Source: CAYVBN01 sp964538565 (GTDB taxonomy: Bacteria > Pseudomonadota > Alphaproteobacteria > Rhizobiales > Xanthobacteraceae). Taken from it: 8,803 bases of DNA. This document shows, piece by piece, positions 1 to 6,615 of this stretch. The position numbers and the translations under genes are program-made. Position 1 is the first letter of the stretch; each line of letters opens with the position of its first letter. A model generated the notes under the pieces. It was not told the DNA's origin. It made no database searches and was given only the letters and a program-made list of their open reading frames with translations. The stretch lies in assembly GCA_964538565.1 (NCBI GenBank), contig CAZIGW010000092.1, forward strand, positions 1 to 8,803. The letters are read 5' to 3'.

Positions 1-429
1 GCCGATGCGCGCCGACAACTTGGCGACTCGACGGGCGACGGCGCACCGGCCTGACTTGCGTGCATCAATGCCAGCCGATGTCTCTCCGACACGGGAGCAT
101 TCGGGACCGGTGCTCACATCTGCTTACGCACGACCGCCGCCCCTGTCAAAAGACGGGCGAGCCTACGCCCACGTCTGATCGGATCGGCCAGCCGCCGGCG
201 GGCGCCTCGGAGAAGACGCCATGAAAAGACAATCTGGCAATCTCGTCGCCCTCTCGACGGCCGGGCGTCACCGCAGATCCGCATGCCGTTCGGGCACAAG
301 CCGTTGCCGGCCTGCCTGCGCTCCAACATCTGGACCTGGATCTTCGACGGCGCGAAGAACAACTGAGCGCGGCGCGACGCTGCACCCGGATGCGAGGCTG
401 CGCCGGATGGGTGTGGGGCACGTGCCGCC
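1..429. other. Left-edge stretch with no supported gene
   Basis: No reading frame here has convincing protein-like composition or a start with a ribosome-binding site. The short plus-strand frame ending at the TGA near 363-365 has a protein-like tail (it includes WTWIFDG), but I could not extend it upstream into anything coherent. The stretch lies downstream of the hydratase gene and may hold its terminator or the decayed end of a neighbouring gene. I see no clear hairpin with a T-run. Confidence 0.4.
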
Positions 430-1266
430 TCACTCCGGGGATTCGGCCGGCGCTACGATGCGCGCCGTCTGCGACCAGCGTCCCACGTAGCTGGGTGCGC
501 ACCGCGCGACCCAGGCCTCGATCCCTTCGCGCAGGTCGGCCGTGGGGGCAACCCGCGCGAACTGTTCGTGCTCGACGAGCAATCCTTCGGCGATGCTCGC
601 GTTGAGGCCACGCGTCACCGCCGTCAGGATGCTGGCGACGGCGAGCGGGGAATGCCGTATCACGCGCCGCGCGAGGCCGCGGGCGGCCTCGATCAGGTTG
701 TCCGGCGGAACGATTGCATTGACGAGGCCGAGCTCGAGGGCGTGCTCGGGCGGGAACGAATCGCCGGTGAGAAGGAGCGCGAATGCCCGCTTGCGTCCGG
801 CGAGGCGGGGAAGGCGTTGCGTTCCGCCGAAGGTCGGCGGCATGCCGAGGTTGATCTCCGGCTTGGCGAAGAGCGCCCGGCTGCTGGCGATCGAGAGATG
901 CGTCGCCTCGACGATCTCGCAGCCGCCCCCGTACGCGAGCCCGTTGACCGCGGCGATGACGGGCTTCCTGTAGGCCTCGATCCGCGCCGTCAGCCGTTGT
1001 CCGCGGGCGACGAAATCCCGCAGCGCCTCGTCGACACCGGCGGCGAGACTGCGTGAGAACTCCGGAATGTCGGCGCCCGCCGAAAACGCCCGCTCGCCCG
1101 CCCCGGTGAGGATGACGGCGCGAACCGCCGGGTCGGTCTCGATCGCGTCGAGCAGGGAGAGCAACCGGTCGATCAGCCGGTATGACAGCGCGTTGAGCTT
1201 TTCCGGGCGGTTGAGCGTCAGGATCGCGATTTGCTCGCTTGTTTCGACGAGCACGGGGTCGGACAT
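430..1266 (-). CDS. Enoyl-CoA hydratase/isomerase family protein (crotonase fold)
   Basis: This 278-residue protein has the usual length and layout of a bacterial crotonase. In this family the enzyme hydrates a trans-2-enoyl-CoA to the 3-hydroxyacyl-CoA in the cytoplasm, in fatty-acid, amino-acid or aromatic-acid breakdown. The oxyanion-hole segments are visible as SAGAD (residues 62-66) and the GGG of AYGGGCE (111-117). Both acid/base glutamates known from rat mitochondrial hydratase have counterparts: Glu117 in GGGCE and Glu137 in KPEINLG, 20 residues apart as in the rat enzyme, followed by GGTQRLPRL (148-156). Hydratase activity is therefore more likely than a pure isomerase or thioesterase, but the acyl substrate cannot be read. 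I chose ATG at 1266 because GGAG lies 8 nt upstream and the family's N-terminus begins right after it. An in-frame ATG at 1323 would add 19 residues and falls inside the operator palindrome. The gene is divergent from a TetR regulator that probably controls it. Confidence 0.93.
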   Translation of the reverse strand: MSDPVLVETSEQIAILTLNRPEKLNALSYRLIDRLLSLLDAIETDPAVRAVILTGAGERAFSAGADIPEFSRSLAAGVDEALRDFVARGQRLTARIEAYRKPVIAAVNGLAYGGGCEIVEATHLSIASSRALFAKPEINLGMPPTFGGTQRLPRLAGRKRAFALLLTGDSFPPEHALELGLVNAIVPPDNLIEAARGLARRVIRHSPLAVASILTAVTRGLNASIAEGLLVEHEQFARVAPTADLREGIEAWVARCAPSYVGRWSQTARIVAPAESPE

Positions 1267-1321
1267 GAGAGAGGCTCCGGATCCGGCGATGCGACCCGAA
1301 CGATGGCAGAAGAGGATTTTC

Positions 1322-1347
1322 ATGTATACTCACTGTTCGGTATACAT
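1322..1347. promoter_or_regulatory. Perfect inverted repeat, probable TetR operator and divergent promoter
   Basis: The arms ATGTATAC (1322-1329) and GTATACAT (1340-1347) are perfect 8-bp inverted repeats separated by 10 bp. TetR-family dimers commonly bind inverted repeats of this size between their own gene and a divergent target. Each arm also contains a -10-like hexamer: TATACA at 1341-1346 on the plus strand, with TTTTCA at 1317-1322 as a possible -35 (18-bp spacer), and TATACA on the minus strand across 1328-1323. Binding would therefore block transcription in both directions. The repeat is seen directly; its role as an operator is inferred. Confidence 0.75.
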
Positions 1348-1353
1348 AAGGAC

Positions 1354-1932
1354 ATGCCCCGGTCAGGCGAGCGCACGCGCCAAAGGATCATCGAAGCAGC
1401 CGCCACGCTGTTCTACCGCGAAGGGATCGGCCGCGTCGGCGTTGATGCCGTCGCCGAGAAGGCGGGCGTCACGAAGCGCACGCTCTACTACCATTTCGAC
1501 AGCAAGGACGCGCTGATCGCCGCCTATCTGGACGCCCGCGACCAGCCCAATCTCGTGCAGATGACGCGCTGGTTCGAGCAGGCGCGCGGAGGCCTCCCCG
1601 CCAAGGTCGGGGCGATCTTCGCGCAACTCGCGCGCGTCGCCCGTCATCCCAAATGGAAGGGATGCGGATTCCTGCGCACCGCGGCGGAGCTCGCGTCGAT
1701 GCCCGGCCACCCGGCCGTCAGGATCGGCGCGCGCCACAAGGCACGCTTCGAAGCCTGGCTCGCGGATCGGATCGAGTCCGCAGGGATTGCCGATTCCCGC
1801 GAACTGGCCCGGCAGATCGCCATTCTGATGGATGGAGCGTTTTCCAGCATGCTCGTCCATCGAGACCCGGAATACATGGAGGCGGCCGGACGCGCCGCCC
1901 GCGCGCGGCTCGCCTCGGCCCGCACCGGGTGA
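1354..1932 (+). CDS. TetR/AcrR family transcriptional repressor
   Basis: This 192-residue protein has the TetR architecture. The N-terminal DNA-binding domain covers roughly residues 5-52: TRQRIIEAAATLFYREGI, then the helix-turn-helix VDAVAEKAGVTKRTLYYHF, then the characteristic SKDALIAAYL. The C-terminal ligand-binding and dimerisation domain carries GCGFLRTAAELA followed by HPAV, a signature common in one large TetR subgroup, and ends in alanine/arginine-rich helices. The ligand cannot be predicted; an acyl-CoA or a related acid would fit the divergent hydratase. I chose ATG at 1354 because family homology starts within a few residues of it and the operator palindrome ends only 6 bp upstream. 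AAGGA (1348-1352) is only 1 nt from this ATG, too close for normal Shine-Dalgarno use, so the message may be leaderless. A longer frame starting at 1231 would run back across the operator and into the hydratase gene. Autoregulation is likely. Confidence 0.93.
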   Translation: MPRSGERTRQRIIEAAATLFYREGIGRVGVDAVAEKAGVTKRTLYYHFDSKDALIAAYLDARDQPNLVQMTRWFEQARGGLPAKVGAIFAQLARVARHPKWKGCGFLRTAAELASMPGHPAVRIGARHKARFEAWLADRIESAGIADSRELARQIAILMDGAFSSMLVHRDPEYMEAAGRAARARLASARTG

Positions 1933-2010
1933 CCGCGGCGACGTGATCGCAGCTGCGAAAGCCGCTGCGCGATGGGCCCGACCCCACTCCGGCGGGAGGC
2001 GTCGCGCCAG

Positions 2011-2037
2011 CGTCGCGGCCGTCTTTCGGCGCCGACG
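2011..2037. terminator. Hairpin between convergent genes, possible bidirectional terminator
   Basis: CGTCG (2011-2015) pairs with CGACG (2033-2037) and GCCG (2018-2021) with CGGC (2027-2030), around a TCTTT loop with a 2x2 internal mismatch. It lies in the 164-bp gap between the TetR stop and the polyferredoxin stop, where a terminator would be expected. No T-run follows on either strand, so intrinsic termination would be weak. A second, weaker stem sits at 1948-1969 (CGCAGC with GCTGCG). Confidence 0.35.
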
Positions 2038-2096
2038 TGCATAGGCACGCGAATCGCAGATGCGCCGGGGCGTTGCGCGAGGATTGCGGTTCCGTC

Positions 2097-3530
2097 CTAC
2101 ATCGGCCAGAACAGCGTCGCCCAGGCGTAGACCCCGACGGCGACGGCGAGGCCGAAGGGCGGCATCGCGCTCCAGGCGCGGAGCGGCGTCGGCGCATGGC
2201 GGCGCGTGATCTGCCAGCCGAGCCAGAGCGACCAGACGCCCGCTCCGCCCAGCAGCAGCGCCCGCAGGACGCCGACGAATCCGAGCGCGAGGCCTTCGGC
2301 GCGCAGCATCGTCACCGTGAGGGACGACAGGCCGAGGAAAACCCCGCAGCCGGCCAGCGGAATCAAGGCCTGCGCCAGGTGATGGAAGCGCTGTTTCGAC
2401 CACGCCCCGAGCAGCGCGACCGACGCGGCGAGACACCCGCTGATCGAAAGACCGATGATCACGCTGCTCGCCAGGATGTAGCCGACGAGCACCGATCCAT
2501 CGAGCAGCGAGAGAACGTCGTTCTGGTCCGGGTAGTTGGTGAGGATCCACCACGGCGCCAACGGCTCGAGCGGCCAGACGACCTCGCGGTCGACGAGCCA
2601 GGTGGCGATCGCCTGCTTGACGTCGATGAACCAGGCGCTCGAGGTCCAGTGGAAGGCACCCGCGGCGAGGCCGAGCAGGCCGAAGACAATGAGCCAGGTC
2701 TCGACCGGTTTCGTCTCGCGCCCGGCGACGTGCACGATCTCCTGGTTGGGTGAGCGGCGCGCGAGCGCCACCGCGCCACGGAAGCCGCTGCAGCGGCCGC
2801 ACATGTGGCACATGCTCGCGCCGCGCATGGTGCGGATAGGCACGAGCGGCGCGCAGTTGACCGGCGGCACGTGCCCGCCACGCGGCTTGTGCCAGGCGCG
2901 CCAGGCATCCGGATCGACGCGGAAATGAAATGGAGCAAGCTTCGCGAGCAGGCCGAACACGCCGGTGACCGGACACAGGTATCGGCACCACACGCGCTTG
3001 CCCGAGCCGTACCGATAGCCGACGGCGATCGCCGCGAGCGTCGACCCGCCGAGGATCACCAGGACCGGCTTCGGATACTGATAGACGCTCACCATCTGGC
3101 CGTAGATCGTGGTGCCGGCGAACGCGACGAACGGCCAGCCTTTCCAGGTGAGCCAGCGCGGCACCGCATGTCCCTTGCCGTGCGCGCTCGCGGCTTCCGA
3201 CAGCGTCCCTTCCGGACACAGGAGTCCGCACCACACACGTCCGACCAGCACCATGCTGAGCAGCACGAACGGCCACCAGATCCCCCAGAACACGAACTGG
3301 GCGAACAGCGTGAGGTTGCTCCAGATGTGCGCCGTGCGCGGCGGAAGCGGCAGAAAGAACGGGATCGAGATCAGCACCAGGTAGGCGGCGACAACCGTCC
3401 ATTGTACGGCGCGGATCGCCCGCTGATGGCGCATCAGCCAGTCGCCGATCCGGCGCAGCGCTAGGTCGATGGCCGCTGGCGGCGGGGCCGGAGCCATGAC
3501 TGGAACGAAACCGGATGTATCGAGCCGCAT
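2097..3530 (-). CDS. FtrD-type polytopic membrane 4Fe-4S protein (NapH/CcoG-like polyferredoxin)
   Basis: This 477-residue inner-membrane protein has several hydrophobic segments (about residues 40-62, 73-97, 132-152, 154-172, 277-295, 345-372, 385-408, 413-440 and 457-475). It carries the cysteine motifs of the NapH/NosR/CcoG group: WCGLLCP (Cys101, Cys105) and WCRYLCP (Cys182, Cys186). It also has CHMCGRCSG (Cys241, Cys244, Cys247), for which Cys226 is a plausible fourth ligand. CHMCGRCSGFRGAV is typical of the FtrD subgroup, which is thought to move electrons through the membrane in P19/cupredoxin-linked ferrous-iron uptake. It is the last gene of the four-gene operon, starting 9 nt after the cupredoxin stop, so translation is probably coupled. 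Neither ATG 3530 nor the in-frame ATG 3497 (12th codon) has a good ribosome-binding site; I kept 3530 for its spacing. The usual neighbour, an FTR1 permease gene, is absent. NapH-like roles in other reductase systems are possible but fit the neighbours less well. Confidence 0.88.
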   Translation of the reverse strand: MRLDTSGFVPVMAPAPPPAAIDLALRRIGDWLMRHQRAIRAVQWTVVAAYLVLISIPFFLPLPPRTAHIWSNLTLFAQFVFWGIWWPFVLLSMVLVGRVWCGLLCPEGTLSEAASAHGKGHAVPRWLTWKGWPFVAFAGTTIYGQMVSVYQYPKPVLVILGGSTLAAIAVGYRYGSGKRVWCRYLCPVTGVFGLLAKLAPFHFRVDPDAWRAWHKPRGGHVPPVNCAPLVPIRTMRGASMCHMCGRCSGFRGAVALARRSPNQEIVHVAGRETKPVETWLIVFGLLGLAAGAFHWTSSAWFIDVKQAIATWLVDREVVWPLEPLAPWWILTNYPDQNDVLSLLDGSVLVGYILASSVIIGLSISGCLAASVALLGAWSKQRFHHLAQALIPLAGCGVFLGLSSLTVTMLRAEGLALGFVGVLRALLLGGAGVWSLWLGWQITRRHAPTPLRAWSAMPPFGLAVAVGVYAWATLFWPM

Positions 3531-3539
3531 CTCAACGCA

Positions 3540-3935
3540 CTACTTGGCGACGAGGACGGCCGAGGGCGAATCCGGATGGAAGTCGTCGAAGAACGGATAC
3601 TCGCCGGGATCGAGCGTACGGATGACGAGCGTGGACACCGTGCCGGCCGCCAGCACCTTTTCCTTGCGCAGCTCGCGGCTTTCGAATTCCGCCGGCGTAC
3701 GGCCGACATTGTGCAATTCGAGCGTGAACCGGCGCTTTGCCGGAACCTCCAGCCGCTTGGGCGTGACGATGCCGTCGTTGAACTCGATGCGGAAGACCGG
3801 ATCGTCGGCGCGAGCGATGCCACCGGCGCTCGTGAGCGCAAGCGCCGTCGTGCACAGGCCGAACGCCATCGCGCGGCCCGAGAGGCTGCGCCTTCGTGGC
3901 CGGGCCGCGGCAGCGCGCGTGGAAACAGGGGTCAT
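3540..3935 (-). CDS. Periplasmic cupredoxin-domain protein, FtrB type
   Basis: This 131-residue exported protein has a signal peptide over residues 1-43 with probable cleavage after ARA. The n-region is very basic and contains PRRRSLSG, which resembles a twin-arginine (Tat) motif. The mature domain is a small cupredoxin fold, with VFRIEFNDGIVTPKRLEVP, LHNVGRTPAEFES, a GEYPFFDDFHP segment and a final beta strand. This pattern is typical of cupredoxins paired with P19 and FTR1, where FtrB is proposed to oxidise or hand over ferrous iron in the periplasm. The mature part has no Cys and no Met, so a classical blue type 1 copper site is unlikely; His75, His120 and the acidic residues are candidate metal ligands. 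The start at ATG 3935 lies 29 nt after the porin stop, with AGAAGAAG-like purines upstream. A longer in-frame start at 4097 would overlap the porin gene by 133 nt and lacks a signal-like N-terminus. Confidence 0.87.
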   Translation of the reverse strand: MTPVSTRAAAARPRRRSLSGRAMAFGLCTTALALTSAGGIARADDPVFRIEFNDGIVTPKRLEVPAKRRFTLELHNVGRTPAEFESRELRKEKVLAAGTVSTLVIRTLDPGEYPFFDDFHPDSPSAVLVAK

Positions 3936-3964
3936 CGGCACGCTTCTTCTTGGAATCTCGCCTT

Positions 3965-5380
3965 TCAGTACTTCACGGTGCTGCGGACGCCGACCACGAG
4001 AGCGTCCCGGATCGGGGCGGTATCCGAACCATTCAGAGAGTTGGGGACGTGGCCGCCCGGATGGAAGATGTACTGAAGATTGGGCTGAACCGTCCACCCC
4101 GGAACGATCTGCGCCTGGTAGGTGAACTCCAGGGCCGCCTCGTAGTCGCGAACCGGGCTGTTCACGCCGGAAAAGAGGATCTGGTCCTGGTCGAATCCTT
4201 GCGCCCGGTTCGAGATGCCGGCGTAGGCGACGGCCACGCCAAACGCGTCGTCCGGTCGCGCCTTGATCATCCCGTTGAAGTTCACGCCGGCGTCGACATA
4301 GAAGTCGATGAGGTTGCGATCCGAAGGACTCGCCGACGCGCGGGCGAAGATTCCGACCCCCTTGTCGCCGTCGCCGCCGGGCAGGCGGTAGATCTGCTGG
4401 TCGACCACACCGTAGATGCCGAAGTCATACCGGTGTTGCAGCGGCATCTGGTTGCTGAGCGGATCGGCCAGCGGCAGGCCGCTCGTGTCGTAGCGCAGAT
4501 CGTCGAAATTGCCGAAGTGCGTCCAAGCGCCGAGCTTGATCGTGCCCGGCAGGCCCTTGGCATCCTTTTCCTGGTTGTACTTGTACTGCGCCTCGCCGAT
4601 GACGAACGGAGAATCCTGCACGCGGAAGTTCAGTCCGTTGCGGTCGCGCTCCTGCGGGTCGCCGGAGCCGGGGCCGGCCGGGTCTCCGTTGAACACGCCG
4701 AGCAGGAACGAGCTCTGCGGGTTCGGCTCGAACTTCACCCGGACGGCCGGCGTCGCCAGCGGATAGGCGGGACCACCGCTCGGCAGGTCGACGGCCGTGA
4801 TGGTCGGCCAGCCGAACGTGCCGTTGATGAACAGGCCCGCATAATCGCTCGTCAGGAATTCGGTGTCGGCGCCGAGCTGGCCGAGGCGGACGGCGAGCTT
4901 GTCGTCGAGCAGCTTCTGCTCGAACCAGAGCTCGTAGAGACGCGTCGATGGCAACGCCTCGATGTTGCTCACCGGCATCAGGTTGCCGACATACTCGCGC
5001 GACAGGCCCTTGCCGTGGATCTGATAGGCATTGAGATGGAACGCGGCACCGCTCCAGCCGGCAAGCTTCTCCAGGTCGCCGTCGAGCACGAATTCGAGAC
5101 GGCCTTCGTAGATGCTGCCGCGCTTGGCGCCGCCGGAGACGTCCGACAGGGTCTCGCCGATGTAGTTCAACTGGTAGGTGATGCCTTTCGACGCCAGCGC
5201 GGCGCGCATGCCGCCGGGATCCGCGACGTCGGACGGGAGGCTGGTGGCGATCGACGGCGAAGGAACGCCATTCTTGGTCTGATTGTCGTCGGCGATCGCG
5301 GCGGCAGGTGGGAACATGAGGTACGCCGCCGTCAGCGATGCGGCAAATGGTGCGAGTTCCAGGCGCTCCGACACGTTCAC
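3965..5380 (-). CDS. OprB-family (carbohydrate-selective type) outer-membrane porin
   Basis: This 471-residue protein has an N-terminal signal peptide ending around AIADD (residues 29-33) and then an OprB-type beta-barrel. Recognisable segments are GITYQLNYIGETLSDVSGG, the beta-strand pairs YEGRLEFVLDGDLEKL and GAAFHLNAYQIHGKG, LYELWFEQKLLDDKLAVRLGQ and a TFGWP-containing loop. The C-terminus is aromatic (VGVRSTVKY), as in outer-membrane proteins assembled by BAM. OprB porins passively admit sugars and other small solutes; the substrate here is unknown. The start is GTG at 5380: an in-frame TGA lies four codons upstream and no better start exists, though GTG at 5374 is also possible. The gene lies 46 nt after the P19 stop and 29 nt before the cupredoxin start, inside an iron-uptake operon. 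I infer it may supply iron or an iron complex to the periplasm. Confidence 0.9.
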   Translation of the reverse strand: MNVSERLELAPFAASLTAAYLMFPPAAAIADDNQTKNGVPSPSIATSLPSDVADPGGMRAALASKGITYQLNYIGETLSDVSGGAKRGSIYEGRLEFVLDGDLEKLAGWSGAAFHLNAYQIHGKGLSREYVGNLMPVSNIEALPSTRLYELWFEQKLLDDKLAVRLGQLGADTEFLTSDYAGLFINGTFGWPTITAVDLPSGGPAYPLATPAVRVKFEPNPQSSFLLGVFNGDPAGPGSGDPQERDRNGLNFRVQDSPFVIGEAQYKYNQEKDAKGLPGTIKLGAWTHFGNFDDLRYDTSGLPLADPLSNQMPLQHRYDFGIYGVVDQQIYRLPGGDGDKGVGIFARASASPSDRNLIDFYVDAGVNFNGMIKARPDDAFGVAVAYAGISNRAQGFDQDQILFSGVNSPVRDYEAALEFTYQAQIVPGWTVQPNLQYIFHPGGHVPNSLNGSDTAPIRDALVVGVRSTVKY

Positions 5381-5426
5381 CCGCCGTTCTCAGTTCGTCA
5401 TTCGCGAATCGCACGGGCTGCGCATG

Positions 5427-5984
5427 TCAGTATGCGCCCTTCTTGCCGGTGCCCGCATAGGTGAAATCGTAGTCGACGCTGAACGTCTTGAACCACGGCC
5501 CGACGCCGGTTTCCTTGTCGACGTGGCGGCCGAAGTGCACGTGCGGGTTCTCGCTCGGCGGCATGACGGTCAGCTTCAGCTTGTACTTGCCGGGTCCCAT
5601 CATCTTCACGTTGTCGCCGTAGTGGGGACCGTCGTTGGCGACCATCGGCATCAGCGATCCCTTGATCGTGCGGCTGTCGCCGGCCTTGGTGAGCTCATAG
5701 TTGACCACGAGATAGCCGACCCAATCGCCCTCCGCATATCCGTTCGGATTGTCCTTCGCAGCCTTGATGTCGGCCTCGAGATGCACGTCGGAGTCTTTCG
5801 CGTCGCGCATCATGCCGGGCGGATCCATTTCGACCGGCTGCAGGTAGACGGCGGCGACTTCCATACCGGCCACCTTTTGCGGCTGGCCGATCGGATACTC
5901 CTTGGCGACCACCGCCGAGCCGAAGCCCACGCTGGCAGATCCTGCCACGGCGCAAACGATTGCGGCTTGAACGAACGCTCGCAT
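5427..5984 (-). CDS. P19/FtrA-type periplasmic iron(II)/copper-binding protein
   Basis: This 185-residue protein has a signal peptide (residues 1-27, probable cleavage VVA|KEYP) and a P19-type immunoglobulin-like domain. Hallmarks are SDVHLEADIKA (65-75), GSLMPMVANDGPHYGDNVKM (109-128), HFGRHVDKETGVGPWF (150-165) and VDYDFTY (170-176). In Campylobacter jejuni P19 the metal site is formed by a His and a Glu two residues apart, a Met and a His seven apart, and a third His. Here His68/Glu70, Met114/His121 and probably His154 match that pattern, so the site looks intact. The family captures ferrous iron, and copper, in the periplasm for transport. The start at ATG 5984 has a strong site, GAGGAGG, just upstream. 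The open frame runs back to 6188, but the extra residues look random. It is the first gene of the operon and lies downstream of an Irr-like box, so iron-responsive expression is likely. Confidence 0.94.
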   Translation of the reverse strand: MRAFVQAAIVCAVAGSASVGFGSAVVAKEYPIGQPQKVAGMEVAAVYLQPVEMDPPGMMRDAKDSDVHLEADIKAAKDNPNGYAEGDWVGYLVVNYELTKAGDSRTIKGSLMPMVANDGPHYGDNVKMMGPGKYKLKLTVMPPSENPHVHFGRHVDKETGVGPWFKTFSVDYDFTYAGTGKKGAY

Positions 5985-6036
5985 GCTTCCTCCTCGGAGA
6001 GTCGATCGGCGCAACGGAATGAACAAACGCGAATCA

Positions 6037-6065
6037 CGTATGCCGGCGGACAGGCCGCAAGTCAA
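6037..6065 (-). promoter_or_regulatory. Candidate promoter of the P19 operon
   Basis: On the minus strand TTGACT (6065-6060) is a good -35 hexamer, followed after 17 bp by CATACG (6042-6037), a weak -10 with three matches. Transcription would start near 6030, giving a leader of about 45 nt before ATG 5984. The weak -10 would suit a promoter that needs an activator. The assignment rests on hexamer matching only. Confidence 0.35.
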
Positions 6066-6079
6066 TGAAATACAAAGTA

Positions 6080-6096
6080 TTTTGAATGATTCTACA
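6080..6096. promoter_or_regulatory. Irr box (iron control element, ICE) upstream of the P19 operon
   Basis: The plus strand reads TTTTGAATGATTCTACA. The ICE consensus recalled for Irr in Rhizobiales is TTTAGAANNNTTCTAAA, and this sequence matches 12 of its 14 defined positions with correct dyad symmetry. The box centre is about 104 bp upstream of the P19 start codon and lies just upstream of the candidate -35. Irr accumulates when iron is short; it represses iron-consuming genes and activates several uptake genes. An upstream position suits activation, but if the true promoter lies closer to the box, repression would be expected. The match is seen; the function is inferred. Confidence 0.7.
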
Positions 6097-6615
6097 GTGC
6101 GGCGACTTGGAGCGCGCCGAATGTTTGATGTGCTTTGATCGACAGGGACTTGGACCTGCCAGCACTCTGAAGAATAGAATCGGTCCAAAGATGCATACGC
6201 CGCGGGTCAGCCATGCATGCCCCAGCGGAGCTCCGGCCGTTCGGCGCGCAAGAAGACGAGTCGTCGAAGGGGCTCGCCTCCTCGGACGCTCCGAGATCTT
6301 TCATCTTCAACACGTCGGCCGCACGCGGGGAACATTCGCGGCGCCGGGTTCCCGCACTTCTCGCTTCGGATTTTCTTTTTCGCGTCTCCTCCGTTCGGGC
6401 GACGACGGCAAGCGGCGCAAGTCATATCGAATGCGCTGATGCCCGCATCCCGAACAGGCACGGGCAATTGCACGCAGTCGAGTGAACCGCATCACGTTCC
6501 GTTCGAGCCGGCCGTGCGAGCGTTCCCGAAGCGGCATCGGAAATGCTGCTGTCGCGCGCCGTCCATTGTCGGCCGTGCAGCCGATCGACCCGCCCCCGTC
6601 AGAGAGGACATCGTC
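6097..6615. other. Long intergenic stretch with hairpins and no supported gene
   Basis: The frames crossing this stretch look random and lack ribosome-binding sites. Visible structures are a 7-bp inverted repeat TTGGACC/GGTCCAA (6150-6156 and 6182-6188), an odd palindrome GACGAGTCGTC (6255-6265), and a tight hairpin CTCGGA-CGC-TCCGAG (6281-6295) followed on the plus strand by the pyrimidine-rich ATCTTTCATCTTC. A further small stem (TCGGC/GCCGA, 6569-6584) lies before the next gene. The part next to position 6616 must hold the leader of the small gene, but no good sigma-70 promoter is obvious. Confidence 0.4.

Noticed and set aside
1267..1323. Upstream in-frame ATG at 1323 adding 19 residues to the hydratase
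   Set aside because: It lies inside the operator palindrome and has no family-like sequence; ATG 1266 has a GGAG site at good spacing.
146..1333. A 395-codon minus-strand open frame overlapping the hydratase
   Set aside because: It is a frame-shifted shadow of the enoyl-CoA hydratase, which carries both catalytic glutamates; the shadow is a run of Arg-rich sequence.
1363..3402. A 679-codon open frame on the minus strand
   Set aside because: It lies antisense to the TetR gene and in a shifted frame over the polyferredoxin gene; its Arg/Ala-rich composition is typical of shadow frames in high-GC DNA.
3936..4097. Extended cupredoxin start inside the porin gene
   Set aside because: It would overlap the porin by 133 nt and bury the signal peptide; ATG 3935 gives a normal exported cupredoxin.
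3896..5464. A 522-codon plus-strand open frame
   Set aside because: It is antisense to the porin gene, whose translation has clear OprB features and a signal peptide; the antisense product resembles no protein family.
6125..6139. TTGAT...TTTGAT as an Fnr/FixK-type box
   Set aside because: The consensus TTGATN4ATCAA needs an inverted right half-site; this is a direct repeat and does not fit.
5985..6188. Extended P19 start upstream of 5984
   Set aside because: The added residues cross the candidate promoter and the Irr box; the strong GAGGAGG site and signal peptide fix the start at 5984.
6191..6218. Two ATGCAT hexamers 22 bp apart as a regulatory repeat
   Set aside because: The hexamer is self-complementary and short, and two copies can occur by chance; no gene start or promoter elements are placed to use them.
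6217..6615. Upstream extension of the small plus-strand protein to about 195 residues
   Set aside because: The extra part is Ser/Arg-rich and random-looking; ATG 6616 has its own ribosome-binding site and begins a proper hydrophobic N-terminus.
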